Shown: one piece after another, positions 36,768 through 45,087 of the stretch
Layout: each line of letters starts with the position of its first letter
Position numbering within the stretch: the stretch's first letter is position 1
NCBI RefSeq assembly: GCF_900091505.1
Contig: NZ_LT607409.1
Location: forward strand, 6,014,001-6,078,000
Length of the DNA: 64,000 nt
Direction: 5' to 3'
Origin: Micromonospora chokoriensis
GTDB lineage: Bacteria > Actinomycetota > Actinomycetes > Mycobacteriales > Micromonosporaceae
Translations under genes and position numbers: made by a program
Notes under the pieces: generated by a model
What the model was told of the DNA's origin: nothing
The model's database searches: none
Seen by the model: the letters and a program-made list of their open reading frames with translations, nothing else

Positions 36768-37604
36768 TCAGGCGGAGTAGCCCCGGCTGGCGATCCAGTT
36801 GGCCAGGTCGATGGTGGTGATCCAGTACGCCGGGTCGGCGGCGTTGGCCGAGTCGGCGATGCGCACGGTACGGCCGTTGTCCTTGTAGCCCACGACGGCG
36901 ATGTAGTGCCCGCCGCCGTAGGAGTGGTAACCGCCGTCGGTGTCGACGGCGTCGCCGACGACGTTCGCGACCACGCCACGGCCGTCGGTGATGGCCTTGA
37001 CGACGTCGGCCTGGAGCCGGTCCATCTGGGCCGGGCTGGGGGCGCCGGCGAACATCCGGGTCCGGTACGGGGAACCCTTCACCTCGGCGTTGAGGACCCG
37101 GGTGGTGTCCTCGGCCGAGTTGGTGCCCATCTCGGTGGTGCCCAGTTCGGCGCCGAGCTCCTCCTGGGTGCGGTCGATACCGGTGGCGCTGAGGGCGTTC
37201 CGGGTGGCCGCCGGGCCGCAGTTGTAGTACGTGTTCTGCGCCTCGTAGTCGTAGTCCAGGACCTTCGTCGCGGGCGGCTTCGGCGGCGTCGGCTTACGGG
37301 TGAGGTCGGGGTTGGCCTTGGCCTTGGCCTTGGCCGACGCGGCGGTGGTGGCCGGAGCGGCGGTGCTCGGCGCGGCGCCGGCCGACGGGGACGCCGCACG
37401 CGCCTCGCCACGGGAGGCGGCGACGTCGCTGCGCATCTCGGCGACGGTGGTCGCGGTGCGCCCGCCGGCGGGTGCGTCGTCGGCGGTGGTGAGCAGGGCG
37501 CCGGTGGTGGTGGCGATCGCGAGGGCCGCGGCGGAGGCGGCAACGATCTGGTACGGGCGCTCGGTGGCGAAACGGCGGAGCTGACGCTGCAGGGTGTGCT
37601 TCAC
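36768..37604 (-). CDS. Secreted C39-like cysteine peptidase under a c-di-AMP riboswitch
   Basis: 278 aa from GTG 37604, with GGAGGA six bases upstream. A basic start and hydrophobic segment (about 18-40) form a signal peptide or anchor, followed by an Ala/Thr/Lys-rich linker (43-110) and a papain-like C39 domain: C129 in YYNCGPAAT, H233 in GGGHYIAVVGY and D251 in RIADSA. Probably acts in the cell wall. The long leader holds a ydaO-type riboswitch, a control often seen before actinobacterial wall-lytic genes. No obvious second domain. Confidence 0.82.
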   Translation of the reverse strand: MKHTLQRQLRRFATERPYQIVAASAAALAIATTTGALLTTADDAPAGGRTATTVAEMRSDVAASRGEARAASPSAGAAPSTAAPATTAASAKAKAKANPDLTRKPTPPKPPATKVLDYDYEAQNTYYNCGPAATRNALSATGIDRTQEELGAELGTTEMGTNSAEDTTRVLNAEVKGSPYRTRMFAGAPSPAQMDRLQADVVKAITDGRGVVANVVGDAVDTDGGYHSYGGGHYIAVVGYKDNGRTVRIADSANAADPAYWITTIDLANWIASRGYSA

Positions 37605-37858
37605 GGGGTCCTCCACGGATCGGGGGGAGAGCGGCACAGCGGCGACCGGACCGGTATCCGGGCAGGCGCCGGCGCGCGGACCGTGGTCCGCGGATGGTGA
37701 ACCGCTCAGGGGAACGCCCGGCGTGGCCGGGCGGCTAGGCGATGACCCGGGGGGTCAGCTCACCGTCACTGGACGAATGAGCGCGGGTACCGCCGCGCCG
37801 TGGAGGCGAGGGAACAACCGAGGGGTGGAAAGGTGCTGCACGTGGATGGAACTCCTTC

Positions 37859-37997
37859 CGACACCGCCTACCGGGTTAGCTGACGGATTCGGGCGGGAAG
37901 ATCGCCCTACCGCGGGCTCTGGCTCGCGGATTCACCCCGGACTTACTGGTGGGTCCCCGGTTCGTTCATCACGATTGAGCGGGTCGGCGCGGCGTCG
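37859..37997 (-). ncRNA. Cyclic di-AMP riboswitch (ydaO-yuaA type)
   Basis: Minus-strand leader of the C39 peptidase. The hallmark stretches GAACCGGGGACCCACC, GGGGTGAATCC and CCGAATCCGTCAGCTAACC occur in order. The outer stem pairs CGACGCCGC with GCGGTGTCG (9 bp with one G-U) and gives the 139-nt span. About 250 nt follow before the GTG; they hold a hairpin at 37715-37733 (8-bp stem, 3-nt loop) that could be the expression platform. The riboswitch senses c-di-AMP and usually turns expression off when bound. Confidence 0.88.
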
Positions 37998-38031
37998 CCT
38001 CTTGCGATCGGTTACCGCACCGGACGGGACG

Positions 38032-38061
38032 ACAGTACTGGCCCGTTCGCACCCCTGCCAA
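38032..38061 (-). promoter_or_regulatory. Candidate promoter of the riboswitch-peptidase transcript
   Basis: On the minus strand, TTGGCA (38056-38061) and TACTGT (38032-38037) are 18 bp apart, close to the housekeeping sigma consensus, and would start transcription about 25-30 nt before the riboswitch stem. The rest of the gap to the next gene (38062-38276) shows nothing I can name. Confidence 0.45.
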
Positions 38062-38276
38062 GCCAGCTCCACCTGCATAAACCTGAAATGTCGCGGCAAT
38101 TTCTGCGCGTATTGCCGATGATGCGACTCGATGGGACAAGCGGTTACGGTGACGCCTACGGGCGACAACCGGACAGGCCGCCGAGAATGCGACCAGATTC
38201 TCCGGAAGAATGGCGCCGATCGCGCCGGACGCCCGAATTCCGGTCGGCGTGAGCCAGCTCACGTCACGAATCGGGC

Positions 38277-39047
38277 TCAACTCGCCCGCGCGGGCCGCCA
38301 CCGCGCCACGACAGCGGGTCGGAACGCACCGGTCACCGCCCGCCGCGCGGGTAGCGGGTGCGGTCGCAGCCGGGCCGCCGCCGCGCAGCTCTCCGTCGCG
38401 AGGGCTCGCGCTGAGTCGGCAGCCAGTTCCGCGTCCCGCCAGGCAGCCCGCTCCCGGGATGCGGCGGCCTGGTAGTCGGCCAGCCTCGCGTCCCGGATCG
38501 TCCGGCTCAGCAGCACCTCCTGCTCGACCGGGTGCCGCCGGGGATCCCAGCCGCGCCGCTGGGCGAACACGTCGCCCAGCTGCGCCATGCTCAGGTCACC
38601 CCGCCAGTACGCCGTCATCGCGGCCCGGTGCAGGTAGCGCTCGCGGGCGGCGTACTCGGCCGGGGTGTGGGGGGTCTGCGGGGTCGGCAGCGTCTCGGCG
38701 CCCGCGAAGCGACGCGCAGCGGCGTCCGCCTCGTCGTAGGCGTCCCAGGCCCGCTCCAGCTCCGCCTGAGCGGTCAGCCAGTCAGCACGTCGCCGCTGCG
38801 CGGTCCTGGCCGCCCCGGTCGCGGCGACCGCCACCTCCTCGGCGTACCGGCGCAGGTCGGCGGCCTCGGCGGCGGCCACCTCACGAGCGGTGGGGGCGGC
38901 CGTGCGCGGGTCGTCCGGGGGTGTGTCCCGCTCGGGACGGGCCACCAGCAGGGCGAGTACGCCCAGGGCCAGCAGGAACAGGGTGGACCAGATGGCGGCG
39001 GCCTGCGGCACCTCGGTCACGAACTGGTAGAGGACAGCGGTCTGCAT
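38277..39047 (-). CDS. Membrane-anchored coiled-coil-like protein, unknown function
   Basis: 256 aa from ATG 39047 (MQTAVLYQF, with GAGGTG 7 nt upstream). One transmembrane helix at about 18-38, then a long Ala/Arg/Glu-rich helical region (about 55-240) with possible coiled coil. No family recognised. Upstream in-frame ATG 39095 is an alternative. Confidence 0.6.
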   Translation of the reverse strand: MQTAVLYQFVTEVPQAAAIWSTLFLLALGVLALLVARPERDTPPDDPRTAAPTAREVAAAEAADLRRYAEEVAVAATGAARTAQRRRADWLTAQAELERAWDAYDEADAAARRFAGAETLPTPQTPHTPAEYAARERYLHRAAMTAYWRGDLSMAQLGDVFAQRRGWDPRRHPVEQEVLLSRTIRDARLADYQAAASRERAAWRDAELAADSARALATESCAAAARLRPHPLPARRAVTGAFRPAVVARWRPARAS

Positions 39048-39178
39048 GGTCGGCACCTCGGAAGAGAGCGATGCGATGGGTAGCTCCAGCGCCACCGGGC
39101 CAGGGGCGGTGAACGGGCCGGTGGGGCGCGGAGCTGGTGGGTCGACAGGCGCGGCGGCGGGACGGTCGTCCCGGTGAC

Positions 39179-39559
39179 TCAGCGCCCGGGCGGGGCTCGG
39201 GGTGCCCGGCTGCTCGGGGCGTGACCGAGGGGCAGCTGCTCGGACCCGGCCGCGCGCAGCGAGCCGGCCGCGAGAGTGACCTGGTCACCGGGTGGCGTTG
39301 GTTGCGGGTCGACCGACCACGCCGGAGAGGATGCCTCGACGGGCTGCTCGGTCGTCGCCCGCGCCTCGTGCATCGCCACCTGCGCGCAGGTGGACGGGCA
39401 GGCCGCCGGGAGTGATCCGAGGGCGAACGGAGCTGGCACGGCGGCCGAGGCCGGGCCCGCGCCGAGCGCCAGGGCCGCGACGACGGCGAGGCTGGTCAGC
39501 ACCCGCGTCGCCCAGCGCGCCACCCACCACAGCGGACAGGTGATCGCGACCGGAAGCAC
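39179..39559 (-). CDS. Hypothetical secreted protein
   Basis: 126 aa. Hydrophobic stretch at about 12-38 ending in GPASAA looks like a signal peptide. The mature part is short, Pro/Ala-rich, with a cysteine pair (LPAACPSTCAQ). No family recognised. Coding status is only moderately supported. Confidence 0.45.
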   Translation of the reverse strand: MLPVAITCPLWWVARWATRVLTSLAVVAALALGAGPASAAVPAPFALGSLPAACPSTCAQVAMHEARATTEQPVEASSPAWSVDPQPTPPGDQVTLAAGSLRAAGSEQLPLGHAPSSRAPRAPPGR

Positions 39560-39653
39560 GACCTCACGCTACCGTCGTGCCGACCTCACCGCACCGACCA
39601 CGGGCGTGTCGTCGCACGCCGCGCCGAACCCCCACTGAGCAGGGTGGACGGTG

Positions 39654-40865
39654 TCAGCGCGAGTCGACGTACGGTGATCGGTCGGTGGTCTGCCCGCTCT
39701 CCCCGGCGGCGTCGGCCGGTCGGCCGTCGGCGTCGGGACCGCCCTCGCGTTGCCGGGGAACGGACGCCGACCGGGCCGGGCGGCGCGGTGCGAGTCGACG
39801 CATCATCGGCGTCTCGACGAAGCGGTGCAACAGCCCGGCGAGGACCAGGTTCACGGCCAGGAAGCCGAGCACCACCGCTGGTCCACGCCAGCCCGTGAAC
39901 CCGGTCCCCCAGTCGCCGCTCCACCGCAGCACGCTCGTCATCACCAGGACGTGCACCAGGTAGAAGGCGAAGGAGACCTCCCCGAGCCAGACCAGCGGCC
40001 GGGAGCGCCACGGCGACCGCCTGTTCCGCACGTCGGCGTCCGCGGCGGCGGCGATCACCAGCACGTACGCGACGGCGAGCAGCGTGGTCCACAACTCCGC
40101 GCGGATCCACTGGGCGGCCGCCACCCAGGTGCCCACGAAGACCAGGCTGGCGACGGTGAGCCCCGGGCCGCGCCAGAGACCCCGCCGCATCAGCTCGGCC
40201 GCCACGGCGCCCAACCAGAACTCCAGCGACCGTACGGGCGGGAAGATCTGGGTGAACCACCACCGGCTCGCCTCCGGCACCAACTGCTGGGCCGGCCAGA
40301 GCGCGAGGATCAGCAGCGGCAGCGCGACGATCAGCACCCAGAGCAGCTTCGGGTTGGCCCGGCGCAGCAGCGGCAGCACCAGCGGCAGGCACAGGTAGAA
40401 GAAGAACTCGCAGGAGAGCGACCAGCTCACCGTGTTGACGCTGTAGAACCAGCCCATCCGGGGGTCCCACGCCTGCAACAGCAGCAGGTTCTCCAGCGCG
40501 ACCGCCGGCAGGACCGGGTCGGCGAACCACCAGGCGACCAGCAGGGCCGCACCCCACAGCACCACGTGGTTCGGGTAGATCTTGGCAACTCGACGCCGCC
40601 AGAAGGTGCGCCGGGAGTCGCCGACGCGGGCCGACCAGACCAGCACGAAACCGCTGAGGATGAAGAAGAACTGCACCCCGGACAGGCCGAGCGTGAACAG
40701 CGCGTCGACCACCGCCTTGTAGTCCGGTTCGGCGATGATCCGCATGGTGCCGGCGTGAAAGCCGAAGACCAGCAACGCGGCGATCCAGCGCAGCCCGGTC
40801 AGCGAGGGCAGCCGGGCGGGCGGGCCGGCGGGCCGGGCGGTCGACACCGCAGCGGCGCTGGTCAT
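39654..40865 (-). CDS. Acyltransferase-3 family membrane protein
   Basis: 403 aa from ATG 40865. Ten or more helices with PSLTGLRWIAALLVFGFHAG at the N-terminus, the catalytic His motif of the family, and FFFILSGFVLVW. Such proteins O-acylate exported sugars or lipids. Located at the edge of the polysaccharide genes and divergent from a GT2, so it may acetylate the wall glycopolymer. Confidence 0.85.
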   Translation of the reverse strand: MTSAAAVSTARPAGPPARLPSLTGLRWIAALLVFGFHAGTMRIIAEPDYKAVVDALFTLGLSGVQFFFILSGFVLVWSARVGDSRRTFWRRRVAKIYPNHVVLWGAALLVAWWFADPVLPAVALENLLLLQAWDPRMGWFYSVNTVSWSLSCEFFFYLCLPLVLPLLRRANPKLLWVLIVALPLLILALWPAQQLVPEASRWWFTQIFPPVRSLEFWLGAVAAELMRRGLWRGPGLTVASLVFVGTWVAAAQWIRAELWTTLLAVAYVLVIAAAADADVRNRRSPWRSRPLVWLGEVSFAFYLVHVLVMTSVLRWSGDWGTGFTGWRGPAVVLGFLAVNLVLAGLLHRFVETPMMRRLAPRRPARSASVPRQREGGPDADGRPADAAGESGQTTDRSPYVDSR

Positions 40866-41167
40866 GCCGGGATCCTGAAGATCCGCAGGGTCACCAGCAC
40901 GTCCGTATCCTCCTCGGCGCGGCGTCGGACGACGCGACGGCGACGCCCGCGACGGCCCGGCAGGGCCGCACCGAGGCACCCTACCGGGTCACTCCCGGGT
41001 GAACCGGACGTGTCCCACCCGCCCACAGCGGTACGGGCACGTGCCACGGTCGCCGGATCGGCGGACTGCGGGCCGGCCGCCGTTAACCCCCCGCTCGGGG
41101 GGAGTTCAGGGACTCCACCATCGGCGGTCACGTCAGGTTCCGGGTTCGGCCACCCGGACCGTCAAAG
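40866..41167. other. Divergent intergenic region, acyltransferase / GT2
   Basis: About 300 bp without a credible gene. It contains a CCCCCC-gctc-GGGGGG hairpin (41087-41102) and a GTTAACCC box at 41082-41089, 79 nt before the GT2 start. A similar box precedes pseB. Promoters for both genes should lie here, but I see no clear -35/-10 pair. Confidence 0.5.
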
Positions 41168-42352
41168 GTGGCGGGCGTGGTCAATGAGCCGACGCACGCA
41201 CCGCTGCTGAGCATCGTCGTGCCCGTGTACGGCGTCGAGGCGTACCTGTACCAGTGCCTGGAGTCGATCCGGGCCGACATCCCGGCGGGCGAGTCGGACG
41301 CGGTCGAGATGATCGCCGTCGACGACGCCTCCCCGGACGGCTGCGGCGACATGCTCCGCTCCTACGCCGCCGGCCGCGACGGGGTCCGCGTCGTGCACCT
41401 GAGCAGCAACGTGGGCCTCGGCCTGGCCCGCAACGCCGGGCTGGACGTGGCCACCGGCCGGTACGTCTGGTTCGTCGACAGCGACGACTGGTTGCCGCCG
41501 GGCACGATCGCGGCGGTGCTGGACCGGCTGCGCCACCACCAGCCCGACGTGCTGATGCTCGACCACCTGCGGGTGCACGAGGACGGTCGGCGGGAGGTCG
41601 ACGCGAGCAGTCCCCTGCTGCGCGGCATTCCCGGCGTGACACGCCTCGACGACCAGCCGCACCTGCTGCGGGTGCAGCACACCGCCTGGAACAAGGTGGT
41701 CCGGCGGGACTTCCTGGACCAGTTGGAGCTGCGCTTCTTCCCCGGCTGGTACGAGGACATCCCGTTCAGCCACCCCCTGCTGATCGGCGCCGAGAAGATC
41801 TCCGTGCTGGACCGGGTGTGCTACCTGTACCGGCAGGGTCGGTACGGCGCGATCACCTCCACCCGCAGCGGCCGGCACTTCGACGCGTTCGCCCAGTACG
41901 AGCGGTTGCTGGACTGGGTCGCCCGCAAGCACCCGGACGAGCGGTTGCAGGCCGAACTGTTCCAGCTGATGATCAACCACTATCTGGTGGTGGTGGGCAA
42001 CGACGGCCGGCTGCACCCGCACCTGCGGCGGGACTTCTTCCACCGGGCCGCCGAGCACTACCGCCGGTACCTGCCCGCCGGTGGCTATCCGCTGCCGTCG
42101 GGCGTGACCGGGCTCAAGCACCGCCTCGTGGGGCGCGACGACTGGCTGGCGTACTCGGCTCTGCGCCAGGCGCACCGGGTCGCCGGTCGCCTGCGTCGCA
42201 CCGGCCCGACCGGCGGCGTCGACGCCGGTTCCGGCTCGGTCACCGCCGACGACGACGCGGGTCGAGGAGCTGGCACCGCGACGACCGGCGACGGCGAGCT
42301 GGTCACGACCGCGCAGCGGCGCGACGCGCTGGCCGGGAGCCGCCGGCCGTGA
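41168..42352 (+). CDS. Family-2 glycosyltransferase
   Basis: 394 aa, GT-A fold: LLSIVVPVYGVEAYLYQCL, DDASPDGCG, WFVDSDDWLPPG with the DxD metal site. The C-terminal 50 residues are low-complexity. Start GTG 41168, with GTG 41177 also possible. It is followed by pseI, so it may transfer an early sugar of the glycan that carries the nonulosonic acid. Donor unknown. Confidence 0.85.
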   Translation: MAGVVNEPTHAPLLSIVVPVYGVEAYLYQCLESIRADIPAGESDAVEMIAVDDASPDGCGDMLRSYAAGRDGVRVVHLSSNVGLGLARNAGLDVATGRYVWFVDSDDWLPPGTIAAVLDRLRHHQPDVLMLDHLRVHEDGRREVDASSPLLRGIPGVTRLDDQPHLLRVQHTAWNKVVRRDFLDQLELRFFPGWYEDIPFSHPLLIGAEKISVLDRVCYLYRQGRYGAITSTRSGRHFDAFAQYERLLDWVARKHPDERLQAELFQLMINHYLVVVGNDGRLHPHLRRDFFHRAAEHYRRYLPAGGYPLPSGVTGLKHRLVGRDDWLAYSALRQAHRVAGRLRRTGPTGGVDAGSGSVTADDDAGRGAGTATTGDGELVTTAQRRDALAGSRRP

Positions 42353-42485
42353 CCGCTTGCACCGCACCACACGCCGGGGGCCGGGTCGGCTCCCGGCGCC
42401 CTGGTTCTCCAGGTCGTCCACCCGCCGGGCGGACGACGACAGCACCACCGCACCCCGGTGCGGGCGTACCCGAGCAGAGGTCGGA

Positions 42486-43538
42486 ATGACGGCGACAATC
42501 ACCATCGGACCGCACGCGGTCGGTGCCGAAGAGCGACCGTTCGTGGTCGCCGAGATGTCCGGCAACCACAACGGAGATCTGAACCGGGCACTCGCCATCG
42601 TGGACGCGGTGGCCGAGAGCGGGGCGCACGCGCTGAAGCTCCAGACGTACCGACCGGACACCATCACGATCGACGTCGACACCCCGGCATTCCGGATCTC
42701 CAGCGGGCACGAGCTGTGGGGCGGGGAGAACCTGTACCGCCTCTACGAGCGGGCGCACACCCCGTACGAGTGGCACGCCCCGATCTTCGAGCGGGCCCGC
42801 GAGCGTGGCCTGACCGTGTTCTCGTCGCCGTTCGACGCGACCGCCGTGGAGCTGCTGGAGTCGCTGGACGCGCCCGCGTACAAGATCGCTTCTTCGGAGC
42901 TGGTCGACCTGCCGCTCATCCGGCTCGTGGCGAGCACGGGCAAGCCGATGGTGATCTCCACGGGCATGGCGACGGTCGCCGAGATCGACGCCGCGGTGCG
43001 GACCGCCCGCGACGGTGGCGCGGCGGGCATCGTCCTGCTGGCGTGCACCGCCTCCTACCCGGCGCCGCCGGCCGACAGCAACCTGCGCCGCATCCCGGTG
43101 CTGGCCGGCGCGTTCGACGTGCCGGTCGGGCTGTCCGACCACACGCCCGGCATCGGGGTGGCGGTCGCCTCGGTGGCGCTCGGCGCCTGCTTCATCGAGA
43201 AGCACGTCACGCTGGACCGGGCCGACGGCGGCGTGGACTCGGACTTCTCCCTGAACCCGGCGGAGCTGACGGCCCTGGTGGCCGAATCCGGTCGCGCGTC
43301 CGCGGCCATGGGCGGCACCGCGATCGGCCCGACCCCGGCCGAGCGGGAGGGCCTGCGGTTCCGCCGTTCGCTGTTCGTGGTCGAGGACGTGCGGGCCGGC
43401 GACCCGGTGACCGTCCACAACGTCCGGTCGATCCGACCGGCCGGCGGGCTGGCTCCGGTGGAGATCGACCGGGTGCTCGGCCGCACCTTCACCACCGACG
43501 TCCCGCGCGGCACCCCACTGACCTGGAACCAAATCTAA
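42486..43538 (+). CDS. pseI: Pseudaminic acid synthase (NeuB/PseI family)
   Basis: 350 aa. Condenses a 2,4-diacetamido-6-deoxyhexose with phosphoenolpyruvate to a nonulosonic acid. N-terminal TIM barrel with FVVAEMSGNHNGDLNRAL, KLQTYRPDTITI, KIASSELVDLPLI and SDHTPGIGVAVASVALGA, plus a C-terminal SAF domain (RRSLFVVEDVRAG to the end). The AEMSGNHNG and QTYRPDTITID motifs favour PseI over NeuB/LegI. ATG 42486 chosen; the 130 bp upstream is a weak-coding gap. Its partners pseB, pseC, pseF and pseG are 6 kb downstream. Confidence 0.88.
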   Translation: MTATITIGPHAVGAEERPFVVAEMSGNHNGDLNRALAIVDAVAESGAHALKLQTYRPDTITIDVDTPAFRISSGHELWGGENLYRLYERAHTPYEWHAPIFERARERGLTVFSSPFDATAVELLESLDAPAYKIASSELVDLPLIRLVASTGKPMVISTGMATVAEIDAAVRTARDGGAAGIVLLACTASYPAPPADSNLRRIPVLAGAFDVPVGLSDHTPGIGVAVASVALGACFIEKHVTLDRADGGVDSDFSLNPAELTALVAESGRASAAMGGTAIGPTPAEREGLRFRRSLFVVEDVRAGDPVTVHNVRSIRPAGGLAPVEIDRVLGRTFTTDVPRGTPLTWNQI

Positions 43539-43560
43539 AGCCCCACCCCACCCCACCCCA

Positions 43561-43643
43561 CCCCGTCGATCATGGACTTGTGGTTGCCGCTTTGCCCAGA
43601 TATGCCCACTTTGGGAGGCACCACAACTCCATGATCGACGGGG
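43561..43643. terminator. Long palindrome between convergent pseI and the PPTase-like gene
   Basis: Arms 43561-43583 and 43621-43643 match over 23 bp with one mismatch, contain TCGATCATGGA, and are extended by C-rich and G-rich tracts that can also pair. The spacer holds a second weak dyad. Position between convergent stops fits a bidirectional terminator; the type of element parallels 4257-4311. Confidence 0.7.
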
Positions 43644-43664
43644 TCGGGGGGTGGGGCGAGGCCG

Positions 43665-44357
43665 TCAGTGGCGGCAGCTCGGGCGGTGCGGGGCGAAGCC
43701 GACGGTGACCATCAGGTCGGCCACCCGCAGGGTTCGCCAGAGGGCACCCCCCTGCGCCGGAACGCCCAGCCCGTGCCGGCGCCACCAGGTCACGATCGGG
43801 ACGTCGGCCAGCTTGCAGCAGCACTCGGCCCGGGTCCACCGGGCCCAGAAGTCACCCGTGCCGAACCGGCGGGCCAGCGCCGGTGGCACCGGGGCGCCGG
43901 TGCGCTCCGCGTCGATCGCCACCCGCCAGCCGGGGACCGGTGGGCCGTACCAGCCGACGCACCGGCCGTCGTCGAGGTGACTGCGGGTCACCGCGTCTGC
44001 CATCGCGGCCGGTGACCCGATGCGCAGGTGCTGCTCGGCAGCGGCCAGCAGGCCTGGCACCGGACGCGGCACAGGGGCACCGACCGCGCCCGGACGCGGC
44101 ACAGCGGGACCGACCGCGCCCGGACGCGGCACAGCGGGACCGACCGCGCCCGGACGCGGCACAGCGGGACCGACCGCGCCCGGACGCGGCACAGCGGGAC
44201 CGACCGCGCCCGGACGCGGCACAGCGGCGACGCTCAGCACCGCACGCGGCACGGCGATACCGCCGACCTCTGGCGACACAGCCGCCGGGGCCTCGCCGAC
44301 CGGCCGCGCCGATTCACCCGCGAGCAGACCCGGCTGCGGGTCAGATGGCGGCGGCAC
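43665..44357 (-). CDS. 4'-phosphopantetheinyl-transferase-like protein with N-terminal decapeptide repeats
   Basis: 230 aa. The C-terminal half shows the PPTase pattern: VTRSHLDDGR, then RVAIDAE (D149, E151) and WTRAECCCK (W174, E178, K182), the metal and CoA-binding residues of Sfp/AcpS-type enzymes. It would load the ACP encoded three genes upstream. The first 100 residues are Pro/Ala/Val-rich with a 10-residue repeat (PRPGAVGPAV). The GTG start overlaps the SDR stop by 17 nt, so translation is coupled; GTG 44060 after the repeats is an alternative start. It is small for a PPTase, and activity is uncertain. Confidence 0.65.
   Translation of the reverse strand: MPPPSDPQPGLLAGESARPVGEAPAAVSPEVGGIAVPRAVLSVAAVPRPGAVGPAVPRPGAVGPAVPRPGAVGPAVPRPGAVGPAVPRPGAVGAPVPRPVPGLLAAAEQHLRIGSPAAMADAVTRSHLDDGRCVGWYGPPVPGWRVAIDAERTGAPVPPALARRFGTGDFWARWTRAECCCKLADVPIVTWWRRHGLGVPAQGGALWRTLRVADLMVTVGFAPHRPSCRH
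44071..44220. repeat. Five-copy 30-bp minisatellite in the PPTase-like gene
   Basis: Four identical units (44101-44220) and one variant (44071-44100). On the minus strand they encode PRPGAVGPAV. Exact identity suggests recent expansion; copy number probably varies between strains. Confidence 0.9.
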
Positions 44358-45087
44358 CGTCCACCACGATGACCTGGCCGTTGATGTTGGTGTGCTGGCG
44401 CAGCAGCATCCGTACCACAGGTGTGACCTCCTCCGGCTCGGTCAGGTGGCCGGTCGGCGTGCGGCGCACGATCTGGTCGAGCTGGGTCGGGCCGAGCACC
44501 GCGGACATCTCCGAGGCGAAGAAGCCGGGTGCGACCGAGTTCACCAGCATCCGGCCGCCCAGCTCCCGCGCCAGCGACCGGGTGGCGGCGTCCATGCCAC
44601 CCTTGGTGGCCGAGTACGCGACCAGGCCCGGGAAACCACGCTGCCCGCAGATCGAGGTGATGTTGACGATCCGTCCGCGTAGCCCTTTGGCGAGCATCCG
44701 ACGGATCACCAGCCGGGTCAGTTGCAGCGGGGCGGTCAGGTTGGTCTCGATGATCCGGGCGATGTCGTCGGTGGCGGTGTGCGCGTGCAGCGAGTCCTGC
44801 CCCATCGCGGCGTTGTTGACGACGCCGTCGATCGGGCCGAGCCGCTCCTCCGCCGCACGGACGAAGCTCTGCGCGGCGCGCAGGTCGGTGACGTCCACCG
44901 ACCCGACGTGCACCCGGTCGGGGTGCTCGGCGGCGATTTCCTCCAGCTCCGGGGTGACGGTACGGGCGAAGGCGGCCACCCGTACGCCGGCGTCGAGCAG
45001 GTCGGTGACGATGGCCAGGCCGAGCCCCCGCGAACCGCCGGAGACGAGGACCACTGAGCTGGGTGGGACGAGCTGGGCGTCAGACAT
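44341..45087 (-). CDS. FabG-like short-chain dehydrogenase/reductase
   Basis: 248 aa. NADP-binding VLVSGGSRGLGLAI, NNAAMGQ, catalytic S (NITSICGQ) and YSATKGG, and VNSVAPGFF, all typical of 3-oxoacyl-ACP reductases. Start overlaps the ligase stop by 8 nt. With ACP and ligase in the same operon, reduction of a carrier-bound 3-oxoacyl group to 3-hydroxyacyl is the likely role. Confidence 0.85.
   Translation of the reverse strand: MSDAQLVPPSSVVLVSGGSRGLGLAIVTDLLDAGVRVAAFARTVTPELEEIAAEHPDRVHVGSVDVTDLRAAQSFVRAAEERLGPIDGVVNNAAMGQDSLHAHTATDDIARIIETNLTAPLQLTRLVIRRMLAKGLRGRIVNITSICGQRGFPGLVAYSATKGGMDAATRSLARELGGRMLVNSVAPGFFASEMSAVLGPTQLDQIVRRTPTGHLTEPEEVTPVVRMLLRQHTNINGQVIVVDGAAAI

Noticed and set aside
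42357..42485. Extension of PseI to an earlier start
   Set aside because: Low-complexity reading without homology; ATG 42486 gives the family N-terminus.
44071..44220. Possible CRISPR array
   Set aside because: Direct 30-bp units have no unique spacers and encode an in-frame decapeptide repeat.
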